Shown: piece after piece, positions 54,999-63,385 of the stretch | How positions within the stretch are numbered: position 1 is the first letter of the stretch | Layout of the letters: each line of letters begins with the position of its first letter | Assembly: GCF_014648355.1 (NCBI RefSeq) | Contig: NZ_BMQY01000001.1 | Coordinates: 496,001 to 560,000, forward strand | DNA length: 64,000 nucleotides | Direction of reading: 5' to 3' | Source: Couchioplanes azureus | Lineage (GTDB): Bacteria; Actinomycetota; Actinomycetes; Mycobacteriales; Micromonosporaceae | Notes under the pieces: generated by a model | The model's database searches: none | The model's input: the letters and a program-made list of their open reading frames with translations, nothing else | Told to the model about the DNA's origin: nothing | Made by a program: the position numbers and the translations under genes

Positions 54999-55310
54999 AT
55001 GCGGGGCAGGAAGACACGGGGCGCCCGCCCCGATTACCTGACCGACGCACTCGCGGTGCTGGGCGGCTGGACCCGGGACGGTGTCCAGCTCAAACGCGTC
55101 CTCCCCTGCGACGACAGCCAGCACGCCGCCCTGACCGAGCGGATCAAGGTCGCCGCCGACACCCTGCGCCTGCGGCCGCGCATCCAGCGCGCGAACGGTC
55201 ACACCCAGATCCTGCTCGGCGCGTCGGACGGCGGGGCCATCACCGACGGTGAGGTCACCCTGGCCGCCCGGATCGAGGACGCCTACCGCACGGTCGTCGG
55301 GCCACGGTAG
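54999..55310 (+). CDS. pterin-4a-carbinolamine dehydratase-like protein, degenerate active site
   Basis: 103 residues. The order of elements matches 4a-hydroxytetrahydrobiopterin dehydratase: LAVLGGWTRDGVQLKRVLPC, a long helix, a strand, and GGAITDGEVTLAARIEDAYR. The catalytic HHP cluster expected in the middle is not present; the region reads LRPRIQRANGHTQILL. Thus it may have lost dehydratase activity. The ATG at 54999 has GGGAGGT six bases upstream; a longer frame to 54855 is unlikely. Confidence 0.7.
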   Translation: MRGRKTRGARPDYLTDALAVLGGWTRDGVQLKRVLPCDDSQHAALTERIKVAADTLRLRPRIQRANGHTQILLGASDGGAITDGEVTLAARIEDAYRTVVGPR

Positions 55311-55334
55311 CGCCCGCTCGCTAGCCTCGGCACC

Positions 55335-55697
55335 ATGACGGCACCGGTCTACGACAGCAAGGGTCAGTACCAGCAGATCGCGTCCGGCCTCCTCGAAGGT
55401 GAGCAGATCATCGCGGTCTACGACGCGGTCGGCGTCGGCACCGGCTTCATCGGCCTCACCGACCGCCGAGTGATCATCCAGGACAAGTCCTTCGTCGGCA
55501 AGCGCTTCGCGATCACGAGCATTCCGTACTCGAAGATCAGCAGCGTGAGCGTGGTGAGCAACAAGAGCTGGGCCGGTCAGTACTTCTCCACCGGCACCAT
55601 CGCGATCACCGTCGGCCAGCACGTCTACGAGGTCGAGTTCCGTGGCTCCGAGAAGACCCACCACGTGCACAACGTGATCCTGCACTACGCCGCCTGA
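55335..55697 (+). CDS. PH domain-containing protein
   Basis: 120 residues, one beta-rich bacterial PH fold: GEQIIAVYDAVGVGTGFIGL, TDRRVIIQDKSFVGKRF, ITSIPYSKISSVSVVSNKS, and ITVGQHVYEVEF, then a C-terminal helix. No membrane segment. These small proteins are widespread in actinobacteria with unknown function. TAGCCT (55322-55327) lies seven bases before the ATG with no Shine-Dalgarno, suggesting a leaderless mRNA. Confidence 0.88.
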   Translation: MTAPVYDSKGQYQQIASGLLEGEQIIAVYDAVGVGTGFIGLTDRRVIIQDKSFVGKRFAITSIPYSKISSVSVVSNKSWAGQYFSTGTIAITVGQHVYEVEFRGSEKTHHVHNVILHYAA

Positions 55698-55698
55698 C

Positions 55699-55736
55699 GG
55701 CGACTTTTGTCGCCATGGACGAAAGTGCGTCCATGG
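55699..55736. promoter_or_regulatory. two abutting perfect hairpins after the PH-domain gene
   Basis: GGCGAC-TTTT-GTCGCC (55699-55714) is followed by CCATGGACG-AAAGTG-CGTCCATGG (55713-55736); they share two bases, so they are mutually exclusive at that edge. The first begins two bases after the stop and may be a terminator. The second may be an operator for the following gene. Confidence 0.5.
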
Positions 55737-55748
55737 AGACCTAAAGCG

Positions 55749-55777
55749 TGGACAGCAACGTCAGAAGTCGCTAGACA
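55749..55777 (+). promoter_or_regulatory. promoter candidate for the sugar dehydrogenase gene
   Basis: TGGACA (55749-55754) and TAGACA (55772-55777) are 17 bases apart and the ATG is seven bases after the latter, with no ribosome-binding site between. A leaderless transcript is implied. Confidence 0.4.
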
Positions 55778-55784
55778 TTCATAC

Positions 55785-58589
55785 ATGTCAAGACTTCGAT
55801 CGGCCGCGGTGCTGGCCGTGACGGCGGCCGCCCTGCTCACCGCCGTGTCCGCCCCCGCGCGGGCGCATGACATCGATCCCGACGACTACCAGCAAGTGAC
55901 CCTCGCCAAGGGCGTCGCCGAGGTCGGCGAGCCGATGGCGATCGCCGTCCTGCCCGACCGGTCCGTGCTGCACACCGCGCGCAACGGGACGCTGCGGCGC
56001 ACGGACGCGAACGGCACCACCACCGTCATCGGCACGGTCGCCGTCTACAGCCACGACGAGGAAGGCCTGCAGGGCGTCGGCGTCGACCCGGGCTTCGCCA
56101 CCAACCGGCACATCTACCTCTACTACGCGCCGCCGCTCGCCACGCCCTCCGGCGACGCCCCGGCCAGCGGCACCACCTGGACGTCCTGGCAGGGCGTCAA
56201 CCGGCTGTCGCGGTACACGCTCAACGCCGACTTCAGCCTGAACACCGCCAGCAAGGTCGACGTCCTCGACGTGCCGGCCGACCGTGGCCTCTGCTGCCAC
56301 GTCGGCGGCGACATCGACTTCGACGCGGCGGGCAACCTCTACCTGTCCACCGGCGACGACTCCAACCCGTTCGACTCCGCCGGCTACTCGCCGCTCGACG
56401 AACGGACCAACCGCAATCCCGGGTACGACGCGCAGCGCAGCGCCGGCAACACCAACGACCTGCGGGGCAAGGTGCTGCGGATCAAGGTGAACGCCAACGG
56501 GTCGTACTCCATCCCGGCCGGCAACCTGTTCCCGCCCGGCACCGCGGGCACCCGGCCCGAGATCTACGCGATGGGCTTCCGCAACCCGTTCCGGATGAGC
56601 GTCGACCGGGCCACCGGCGTCGTCTACCTCGGCGACTACGGACCCGACGCGGGCGCCACCAATCCCGCGCGCGGACCGGGTGGCCAGGTCGAGTTCAACC
56701 GGATCACGAGCCCGGGCAACTACGGCTGGCCGTACTGCACGGGCACCAACACCCCCACCGAGACCTACAACGAGTGGAACTTCGCCACCAACAGCACCGG
56801 GCCGAAGTACGACTGCGCCAACGGTCCGCTCAACAACTCGTTCCGCAACACCGGCCAGGCCAAGCTGCCACCGGCCCGCCCGGCCTGGATCAAGTACGGC
56901 GGCGACGCCGGCTCCCCGCCGGAGTTCGGCACCGGCTCGGAGTCCCCGATGGGCGGCCCGGTCTACCGCTTCGACCCGGGCCTCGCCTCGCCGACGAAGT
57001 TCCCGGCCGCCCTCGACGGGCACTTCTTCGCCGGCGAGCTGGGCCGGGGCTGGATCAAGCCGATCCACGTCGGCGCGGACGGCTCGGCCGGCCAGATCTC
57101 CGCGTTCCCCTGGGCGGGCAAGCAGGTCATGGACATGGCCTTCGGCCCGGAGGGCGCGCTGTACGTCCTCGACTACGGCACCGGCTACTTCAACGGCGAC
57201 GAGAACTCGGCGCTCTACCGCTTCGACTATCTCGGCGGGGCCAACCGGGCACCGACCGCGGTGGCCGGCGCCGACCGGACCTCCGGGCAGGCACCGCTCA
57301 CCGTGACGTTCTCCGCGGCGGGCTCGTCGGATCCGGAGGGGGGCGGGCTGACCTACTCGTGGAACTTCGGCGACGGCACCACCTCGACGGCGGCGAACCC
57401 GACGAAGACCTACACCCGCAACGGCACGTTCGCCGCGACACTGACGGTCACCGACGCGGAGGGCCTCACCGGCACCGCGACCGTAACGGTCACGGTCGGC
57501 AACACCGCTCCGACGGTACGGATCGCCGACCCGCCCGCCGGCTCCCTGTTCACCTACGGCGACTCCATCCCGTTCACCGTCACGGTCACCGACCCGGAGG
57601 ACACGTCGATCGACTGCGCCAAGGTCACGATGACCTACGTCCTGGGCCACGACAACCACGGACACCAGATCACCTCGCGCACCGGCTGCACCGGCACGAT
57701 CGGAATCCCGGTCGACGGTGAGCACGACTCGGCGGCGAACATCTTCGCGGTCTTCGACGCCGAGTACACCGACGCCGGCGGCCTGACCACGCACACCCAG
57801 CACATCCTCCAGCCGCGGCACCGCCAGGCGGAGCACTACAAGGCGGCCTCCGGCGTCACCCCGATCACCAAGGCCCAGGCCGAGGGCGGCAGGACGGTCG
57901 GCAACATCCACCACGGCGACTGGGTCTCGTTCGAGCCGTACCGGCTGGACAAGGCCGTCTCCTTCACCGCCCGGGTCTCCTCCGGCGGCACCGGCGGCAC
58001 CCTGCAACTCCGGACGGGCTCGCCGACCGGCACCGTGCTCGGGTCCGCGACGGTCCCGGTGACCGGGAGCTGGGAGACGTTCACCGAGGTGACCGGGACG
58101 ATCAGCGGCGCCCCGGCGGCCGGCGGCACGCTCTATCTGACCTTCTCCGGCGGGGCGGGCGCCCTGTTCGACGTGGACGCGTTCACCCTCGACGGCGCCG
58201 GCACCGCGCGCACCGGGGCGATCCGGGGCCTGGCCGGCAAGTGCCTGGACGTGGCGGGGGGCTCCCCGGCCGACGGCACGAAGGTCCAGCTCTACACGTG
58301 CAACGGCACCGCGGCGCAGACCTGGACGGTCAGCCCCGAGAGCACGATCAAGGCCCTCGGCAAGTGCCTCGACGTCGCCGGGGGCGGCACCGCGAACGGC
58401 ACCAGGGCCCAGCTCTACACGTGCAACGGCACCGGCGCCCAGGCCTGGTCCGCGCGGGCCGACGGCACGATCCGCAACCCGCAGTCGGGGCGCTGCCTCG
58501 ACGTCTCCGCCAACAATCCCGCCGACGGCCAGCAGATCCACATCTGGGACTGCCACGGCGCGGCCAACCAGAAGTGGGTGCTGCCATGA
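55785..58589 (+). CDS. secreted PQQ-type sugar dehydrogenase with PKD, CBM6-like and ricin B lectin domains
   Basis: 934 residues. Signal peptide (SRLRSAAVLAVTAAALLTAV, cleavage near APARA). A glucose/sorbosone dehydrogenase beta-propeller (about 30-480) includes EEGLQGVGVDPGFATNRHIY, GLCCHVGGDIDFDAAGNLYL, DLRGKVLRIKV and EIYAMGFRNPFRM. A PKD domain (about 489-575) includes TYSWNFGDGTTS; a CBM6-like module (about 682-805) begins RQAEHYKAASGV; the tail (812-934) is a ricin B lectin with GKCLDVAGG repeats. It probably oxidises a polymer-derived sugar outside the cell. Its stop overlaps the next gene (ATGA), so the two enzymes are co-produced. Confidence 0.9.
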   Translation: MSRLRSAAVLAVTAAALLTAVSAPARAHDIDPDDYQQVTLAKGVAEVGEPMAIAVLPDRSVLHTARNGTLRRTDANGTTTVIGTVAVYSHDEEGLQGVGVDPGFATNRHIYLYYAPPLATPSGDAPASGTTWTSWQGVNRLSRYTLNADFSLNTASKVDVLDVPADRGLCCHVGGDIDFDAAGNLYLSTGDDSNPFDSAGYSPLDERTNRNPGYDAQRSAGNTNDLRGKVLRIKVNANGSYSIPAGNLFPPGTAGTRPEIYAMGFRNPFRMSVDRATGVVYLGDYGPDAGATNPARGPGGQVEFNRITSPGNYGWPYCTGTNTPTETYNEWNFATNSTGPKYDCANGPLNNSFRNTGQAKLPPARPAWIKYGGDAGSPPEFGTGSESPMGGPVYRFDPGLASPTKFPAALDGHFFAGELGRGWIKPIHVGADGSAGQISAFPWAGKQVMDMAFGPEGALYVLDYGTGYFNGDENSALYRFDYLGGANRAPTAVAGADRTSGQAPLTVTFSAAGSSDPEGGGLTYSWNFGDGTTSTAANPTKTYTRNGTFAATLTVTDAEGLTGTATVTVTVGNTAPTVRIADPPAGSLFTYGDSIPFTVTVTDPEDTSIDCAKVTMTYVLGHDNHGHQITSRTGCTGTIGIPVDGEHDSAANIFAVFDAEYTDAGGLTTHTQHILQPRHRQAEHYKAASGVTPITKAQAEGGRTVGNIHHGDWVSFEPYRLDKAVSFTARVSSGGTGGTLQLRTGSPTGTVLGSATVPVTGSWETFTEVTGTISGAPAAGGTLYLTFSGGAGALFDVDAFTLDGAGTARTGAIRGLAGKCLDVAGGSPADGTKVQLYTCNGTAAQTWTVSPESTIKALGKCLDVAGGGTANGTRAQLYTCNGTGAQAWSARADGTIRNPQSGRCLDVSANNPADGQQIHIWDCHGAANQKWVLP

Positions 58590-60256
58590 TCGGCAAACTG
58601 CTCGCCGCCCTGCTCCTGATCCCGGCGCCGGCGGTGGCCGCCGACGACCCGTACGACGTGCTGGTCTTCTCCCGGACCACCGGCTTCCGGCACGACTCCA
58701 TCGCGGCCGGCACCCAGGCCGTCCGCGACCTCGGCGCCCAGCACGGCTTCTCGGTCACCGCGACCGAGGACCCTGCCGTCTTCACCGCCGCCGGCCTCGC
58801 CGGCTACGAGGCGGTCGTCTTCCTCAACACCACCGGTGACGTCCTCGACACCGCCCAGCAGGCCGCCTTCGAGGGCTACATCCGCGGCGGCGGCGGGTAC
58901 GCGGGCGTGCACGCCGCCGCCGACACGGAGTACGGCTGGCCCTTCTACGGCGAGCTCGTCGGTGCCTGGTTCGCCTCCCACCCGGCGATCCAGCCCGCCA
59001 CCGTGGTGCTCGAGGACCGGGCGCACGCGGCGACCGCCCACCTGCCGCAACGCTGGAACCGCACCGACGAGTGGTACGACTACCGCACCAACGCCCGCTC
59101 GACCGCGCATGTGCTGGCCACGCTCGACGAGAGCACGTACTCCGGAGGCCGGATGGGCGCCGACCACCCGCACGCGTGGTGCAAGACCCTCGACGCCGGC
59201 CGCTCCTTCTACACCGGCGGCGGGCACACGCGGGAGTCGTACGCCGATCCCGCCTTCCGCGCCCACCTGCTCGGCGGCATCCGCTACGCGGCCGGCCGGA
59301 CCAACGCCGACTGCCGCCCCGAGACCGGCTACGCGAAGCTTTACGACGGCGCGACGACCGGCTGGTCGCAGGCCGGTCCGGGCGGCTTCACCAACACGGA
59401 CGCGACCCTGACCTCCACCGGCGGCATGGGCCTGTTCTGGTACAGCGCCGCACAGTTCACCAGCTACTCGCTCAAGCTGGACTGGAAGCTGGCCGGCGAC
59501 GACAACTCCGGCGTCTTCCTCGGTTTCCCGCCCTCGGACGACCCGTGGTCCGCGGTGAACAACGGCTACGAGGTGCAGATCGACGCCACGGACGCGCCCG
59601 ACCGCACCACCGGCGCCGTGTACGGGTTCAAGTCGGCCGACCTCGCCGCCCGCGACGCCGCGCTGAACCCGCCCGGCGAGTGGAACACCTTCGAGCTTCT
59701 GGTCGAGAGCGAGCGCCTGCAGATCTTCCTGAACGGCCGGAAGATCAACGATTTCACCAACGCCGACCCGGCGCGGTCCCTGGCCGGGCACATCGGCCTG
59801 CAGAACCACGGCGCGGGCGACGAGGTGTCCTTCCGCAACGTCCGCGTCAAGGAGCTCGGCGGCCCGCAGCCGCCGCGCACGGGACCGGTCGTCGGCCTGG
59901 CGGGCAAGTGCCTCGACGTCGCCGGCGCGGGTACGGCCGACGGCACGAAGGTCCAGCTCTACACGTGCAACGGGACCGCCGCGCAGACCTGGACCGTCAC
60001 GCCCGGCGCCACCGTCAAGGCGCTGGGCAAGTGCCTGGACGTCGCCGGCGGCGGCACGGCCAACGGCACCCGGACGCAACTGTGGACGTGCAACGGCACC
60101 GGCGCCCAGACCTGGGCGGCCCAGCCGGACGGCACGATCCGCAACCCGCAGTCCGGCCGCTGCCTCGACGTCAGCGCCAACCGCCCGGTCGACGGCCAGC
60201 AGGTCCACATCTGGGACTGCCACGGCGCCGCCAACCAGCGGTGGACGCTCCCCTAG
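58586..60256 (+). CDS. secreted ThuA / 3-keto-disaccharide hydrolase (DUF1080) / ricin B lectin protein
   Basis: 556 residues. Signal peptide (MIGKLLAALLLIPAPAVAA). A ThuA domain (about 20-240) has VLVFSRTTGFRHDSIAAG, YIRGGGGYAGVHAAADTEYG and RSFYTGGGHTRESYADPAF. The DUF1080 domain (about 248-425) includes SYSLKLDWKLAGDDNSGVFL, GYEVQIDATDAPDRTTGAVY and HIGLQNHGAGDEVSFRNVRV. The ricin B lectin tail (435-556) is almost the same as that of the upstream dehydrogenase. DUF1080 enzymes act on 3-keto-glycosides, fitting a role after oxidation by the upstream enzyme. Its stop TAG shares CTAG with the convergent gene's stop. Confidence 0.9.
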   Translation: MIGKLLAALLLIPAPAVAADDPYDVLVFSRTTGFRHDSIAAGTQAVRDLGAQHGFSVTATEDPAVFTAAGLAGYEAVVFLNTTGDVLDTAQQAAFEGYIRGGGGYAGVHAAADTEYGWPFYGELVGAWFASHPAIQPATVVLEDRAHAATAHLPQRWNRTDEWYDYRTNARSTAHVLATLDESTYSGGRMGADHPHAWCKTLDAGRSFYTGGGHTRESYADPAFRAHLLGGIRYAAGRTNADCRPETGYAKLYDGATTGWSQAGPGGFTNTDATLTSTGGMGLFWYSAAQFTSYSLKLDWKLAGDDNSGVFLGFPPSDDPWSAVNNGYEVQIDATDAPDRTTGAVYGFKSADLAARDAALNPPGEWNTFELLVESERLQIFLNGRKINDFTNADPARSLAGHIGLQNHGAGDEVSFRNVRVKELGGPQPPRTGPVVGLAGKCLDVAGAGTADGTKVQLYTCNGTAAQTWTVTPGATVKALGKCLDVAGGGTANGTRTQLWTCNGTGAQTWAAQPDGTIRNPQSGRCLDVSANRPVDGQQVHIWDCHGAANQRWTLP

Positions 60257-60993
60257 CCGTACTTGAGCACGCGGGTGGGCAGCGGCGTCTCGGTGACCGA
60301 GCCGCCCGCTGCCCGCTTCAGCTCGTAGCCCCGCGGGCCCTCCTTGTCGGCCACCACCTCGGCGAGCCGGGTGCCGCGATAGACCAGACCGGCGCCGTCG
60401 TCGGTCGCGTACCCGTCGGGCAGCGTCCCGTCGCCGATCAGCTTGTGCATCATCGGACGGCGCTGCTCCTCGGCGTCGTAGTGCACCCCGTTGCTGTACG
60501 GCAGCCACCCCAGCCCGTCGGTGAACCCGCGCAGCTTCAGCCCGTAGCTGTCCGTGCTGCCGCCGACGTGCCAGCAGATCGAGCCCGCGGAGACGCCACC
60601 GAGCACCACGCCCGCCTGCCACGCCTCGTGCAGGATCTCCTCGAGGCCGTGCACCCGCCACACCGCGCACAGGTTGGCGACGCTGCCGCCGTTGACCCAG
60701 ATGACGTCCTGGTCCAGCAGGTGCGCGCGGATGTCCTCGTGGTTCGGCATCGGGAAGAGCTGCAGGTGCGACGCCCGGTAACCGGTCTTCGCGAAGGCCG
60801 CGTAGGTGGCACCGATCCAGTTCTCCGGGTCACCGGTGGCCTGGTGCAGGAAGCAGAACTTGGCGTCGGTCCCGGCGTTCGCCAGCTCGGCGGCGAAGTG
60901 ATGGATCGGGCCGGGGCGCAGGTCGAAGAGTCCGTGCTCGCCCCGCTCGAAGCCGGCGCTGGTGGCGAGGATGGTGGGTTCATCGGCGGTCAT
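60253..60993 (-). CDS. peptidase E (S51 family) -like protein
   Basis: 246 residues. The nucleophile serine is in VVLGGVSAGSICWHVGG, preceded by DVIWVNGGSVANLCAVWRVH, and the following GLGWLPYSNGVHYDAEEQR carries the histidine. S51 peptidases cleave Asp-X dipeptides or cyanophycin fragments; the sequence is closest to the dipeptidase E group. The ATG at 60993 overlaps the stop of the upstream nucleotidyltransferase remnant (ATGA). Confidence 0.9.
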   Translation of the reverse strand: MTADEPTILATSAGFERGEHGLFDLRPGPIHHFAAELANAGTDAKFCFLHQATGDPENWIGATYAAFAKTGYRASHLQLFPMPNHEDIRAHLLDQDVIWVNGGSVANLCAVWRVHGLEEILHEAWQAGVVLGGVSAGSICWHVGGSTDSYGLKLRGFTDGLGWLPYSNGVHYDAEEQRRPMMHKLIGDGTLPDGYATDDGAGLVYRGTRLAEVVADKEGPRGYELKRAAGGSVTETPLPTRVLKYG

Positions 60994-61822
60994 CGCGACA
61001 TCATGGCGCACGCGTCGGCCGTCTCCAGAACGAGGTCCGCGGCCGCGTCCAGGGCCGCCGACAGGTGCACGGGATCGCCGTCCACACCGGCGAAGAGCTC
61101 GTCGACCCGCCCGGCGAACCGTTCGGGCGCACCGGGCAGCGCCGCCGCCGCGGCCACCGCGCCCTTCTCGTTGATCAGCCACCGCCCGGCCGCGCCGTGC
61201 AGGGCGTGGGCGCAGACGCCGACGATGCGGAACAGGCAGCCGGCGATGTAGGACGAGTCGCCGCGGGACACCGCCTTGCGCGCCACGCCGGTCAGGAAGT
61301 CGGCCTCCCAGAGGCCGGCCACGAGCGCCTCGCGCAGCGCCGGCGGGACGGCCAGGGTGCGCGACCGCAGCGCCGACAGTTCGCCGGAGGGGTCGGCCAG
61401 GATCACCCCCAGAGCCACTTCCCCGGCGTACGCGAAGTCCGCGACGCCCAGCGGGTGCCCGGCCTGGGCGTGGAACGCGTACCGGCCGCGCTCGGCGTCC
61501 TCGGCCGCCCGGGTGACCCGGTCGAGGTCGCGGTAGATCCAGTCCACGGCGGCGCCGTCCACGGTGAGCCACCCGCCACCGTCCACCCACGGCCCCCACT
61601 CGCCGGGCGCGGTGACCCGGGCATGCGGCCCGGCCACCTCGCGGGCGAGGGCGTCGAGCGCGGCGACATCCAGCGGGGGACGGTAGTAGAGCCCGAGGTC
61701 GGTGTCGGAGTCGGAGTGTGCGTGCCTCGCGCGCGGCTGCCGCCGAGCAGCACGGCGACCACTCCGGGCACCGCCACCAGACGCGCCGCCAGCTCGTGCA
61801 GCCGTGCATCGTTCACCGTCAC
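60990..61822 (-). pseudogene. nucleotidyltransferase-domain gene with a single-base frameshift
   Basis: From GTG 61822 one frame reads MTVNDARLHELAARLVAVPG and VVAVLLGGSRARGTH. The rest of the protein continues in another frame with HSDSDTDLGLYYRPPLDVAA through to CAMMSR and the stop at 60990. The intact motif would be GGSRARGT(A)HSDSDTDLGLYY, the nucleotidyltransferase active site (GS...DxDL), so one base is missing near 61710. About 275 residues if repaired, with a DUF4037-like helical C-terminus. Either a recent mutation or a sequencing error in a GCAC-rich stretch. Confidence 0.8.
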
Positions 61823-61840
61823 GCCGCCATCCTCCCCCGC

Positions 61841-62710
61841 TCAGGTCCTCCCGGGGGTCTCGGCCTCGGGCTTCTCGGCCGGCGCCGGCACCTCGTCGCA
61901 GGGCAGCGTCAGGTCCAGGGCGTTCAGGTCCTCCGCGCTGAGCAGGCCCAGGTGCCGGTCGAGGAGCTTCTCCTCCTCCGGCATCGTCTCGTCGCTGCAC
62001 ACGGCGACGCGTCCGGCCGGCGCGCATTCGCCCCGGTCGCCGCCGCACCAGCGGTCCCGGTCGCGGTCCCGCCCGCTGTGGCCGTCACCGGAGTCCCGGC
62101 GGTTGCCGAACGCGATGACCCGGTGCTGCGGTTCCCGGGTGACGGTGGACGCGATCAGCCGCCGCGCCGTCTCCTCCGTACCGGTGTAGGTCACCTCGTA
62201 GTGCAGCACCCGCTCCCCCGGCACGCCCCGGGTCTGCACCCGCTTGCTGCCCCGCGGCAGCGACGGGTCCCGGACCAGCAGGGTCTGGAACGGGATGGTG
62301 TGCGTCTCCGAGACCCGCTCGGTGTGCACCACCGGCCCGGCCGGCGCCGCGGGCACGGCGGGCTTCGCCGGGGACTTCGCGCCGCGCTCGTCCGCTTCCG
62401 CCCGGCGCGGGGCACGCGTCGCCGTACGGTCGGCCTCGCCCGGCGCGGAACGGTCGTCGCCCACCACCGCCTTGTCGGCGGCCCGCCCGGCGGGATCCGC
62501 CGCGGTCACGGCCGGTGGCTCGGCCGGTACCGTCGGCGGCGCGGCGACGGCGGCCTCCTGTTTGACGGCGGTGACCGCACGGGCCTGTTCGTCACCGGTC
62601 ATGGCGGCCAGCCCACCCGCCGTCCCGGCCACCAGGGCGAGCACGCCCAGGCCGGCCGTGGTCATCCGGACGCCGAAGGGCAGGCGCGCCCAGAAAGACT
62701 TTCGCGGCAT
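61841..62710 (-). CDS. G5 domain-containing membrane protein
   Basis: 289 residues. A short basic start (MPRKSFWARLPFGVR) and a membrane anchor (TAGLGVLALVAGTAGGLAA) precede an Ala/Pro-rich stalk (about 45-135). A G5-like domain follows (about 138-215): HTERVSETHTIPFQTLLVRD, LPRGSKRVQTRGVPGERVLH, YEVTYTGTEETARRLIASTV. A cysteine-bearing tail (RWCGGDRGECAPAGRVAVCS) and a final acidic stretch close it. G5 domains are found in wall-binding enzymes and Rpf-like proteins. The ATG at 62710 is preferred to upstream starts. No enzymatic domain is attached. Confidence 0.85.
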   Translation of the reverse strand: MPRKSFWARLPFGVRMTTAGLGVLALVAGTAGGLAAMTGDEQARAVTAVKQEAAVAAPPTVPAEPPAVTAADPAGRAADKAVVGDDRSAPGEADRTATRAPRRAEADERGAKSPAKPAVPAAPAGPVVHTERVSETHTIPFQTLLVRDPSLPRGSKRVQTRGVPGERVLHYEVTYTGTEETARRLIASTVTREPQHRVIAFGNRRDSGDGHSGRDRDRDRWCGGDRGECAPAGRVAVCSDETMPEEEKLLDRHLGLLSAEDLNALDLTLPCDEVPAPAEKPEAETPGRT

Positions 62711-62907
62711 TTCGAGTAGATGCTGCCAGGAATCACTAGATGTCTGGTTTAGCACCACAGCATTGTGCGGCCGACGGCGCGCGGCACCAGCGTCACCGCC
62801 GCACCCGAAAGGATGACCGCCCGCCGGACCGACGGGTATGCGACACCGGGCCGAGCCCGACCCGGCCCAGAATGTCCGCGCCCCACACCGACATCCCTGG
62901 AGCTCCG

Positions 62908-63369
62908 GTGCGCAGAACAATCAGCATCCTCACCACGACCGCGGCAGTCCTCACCGGCACCCTCGTCACCGCCGGCCCCGCCACCGCGGCGGCAACACCC
63001 CCACTCCGCTTCCACGGCGCCCAGTACGACTCCCCGGGCAAGGACACCCGCAGCAACGCCAGCCTCAACGAGGAATGGATCTCCCTGGTCAACACGGGAA
63101 GCCGAGCGGTCAACCTGCGCGGCTACACCATCCGAGACACGTCGAACCACGTCTACACCTTCGGCAGCGTCTCCATCGCCGGCAACGGAGGCCGCCTCTG
63201 GCTGCGCACCGGCAAGGGCACGGACAAGGCCAGGACCCGGTACTGGGGCAGCGGAAACTACGTCTGGAACAACACGGGCGACACCGCGTCCCTGCGCAAC
63301 GCCGCGGGCAAGCAACTCGACACCTGCACCTGGAAGTCGAAGAAGGACCGCACCTGGGTCGCCTGCTGA
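62908..63369 (+). CDS. secreted lamin tail domain (LTD) protein
   Basis: 153 residues from GTG 62908, with TGGAG five bases upstream. A signal peptide (RRTISILTTTAAVLTGTLVT) is followed by one lamin-tail domain: FHGAQYDSPGKDTRSNASLN, EEWISLVNTGSRAVNLRGYT, IRDTSNHVYTFGSVSIAG, YVWNNTGDTASLRNAAGKQL and a final DTCTWKSKKDRTWVAC with two cysteines. Bacterial LTD proteins are extracellular and often accompany nucleases; none is adjacent here. An ATG at 62872 is an alternative. Confidence 0.85.
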   Translation: MRRTISILTTTAAVLTGTLVTAGPATAAATPPLRFHGAQYDSPGKDTRSNASLNEEWISLVNTGSRAVNLRGYTIRDTSNHVYTFGSVSIAGNGGRLWLRTGKGTDKARTRYWGSGNYVWNNTGDTASLRNAAGKQLDTCTWKSKKDRTWVAC

Positions 63370-63385
63370 GCCCCGTTCGGGCGAC

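Noticed and set aside
55788..58556. Open frame of about 920 codons opposite the sugar dehydrogenase
   Set aside because: Shadow of the coding strand caused by third-position GC bias; no start signal and no domain.
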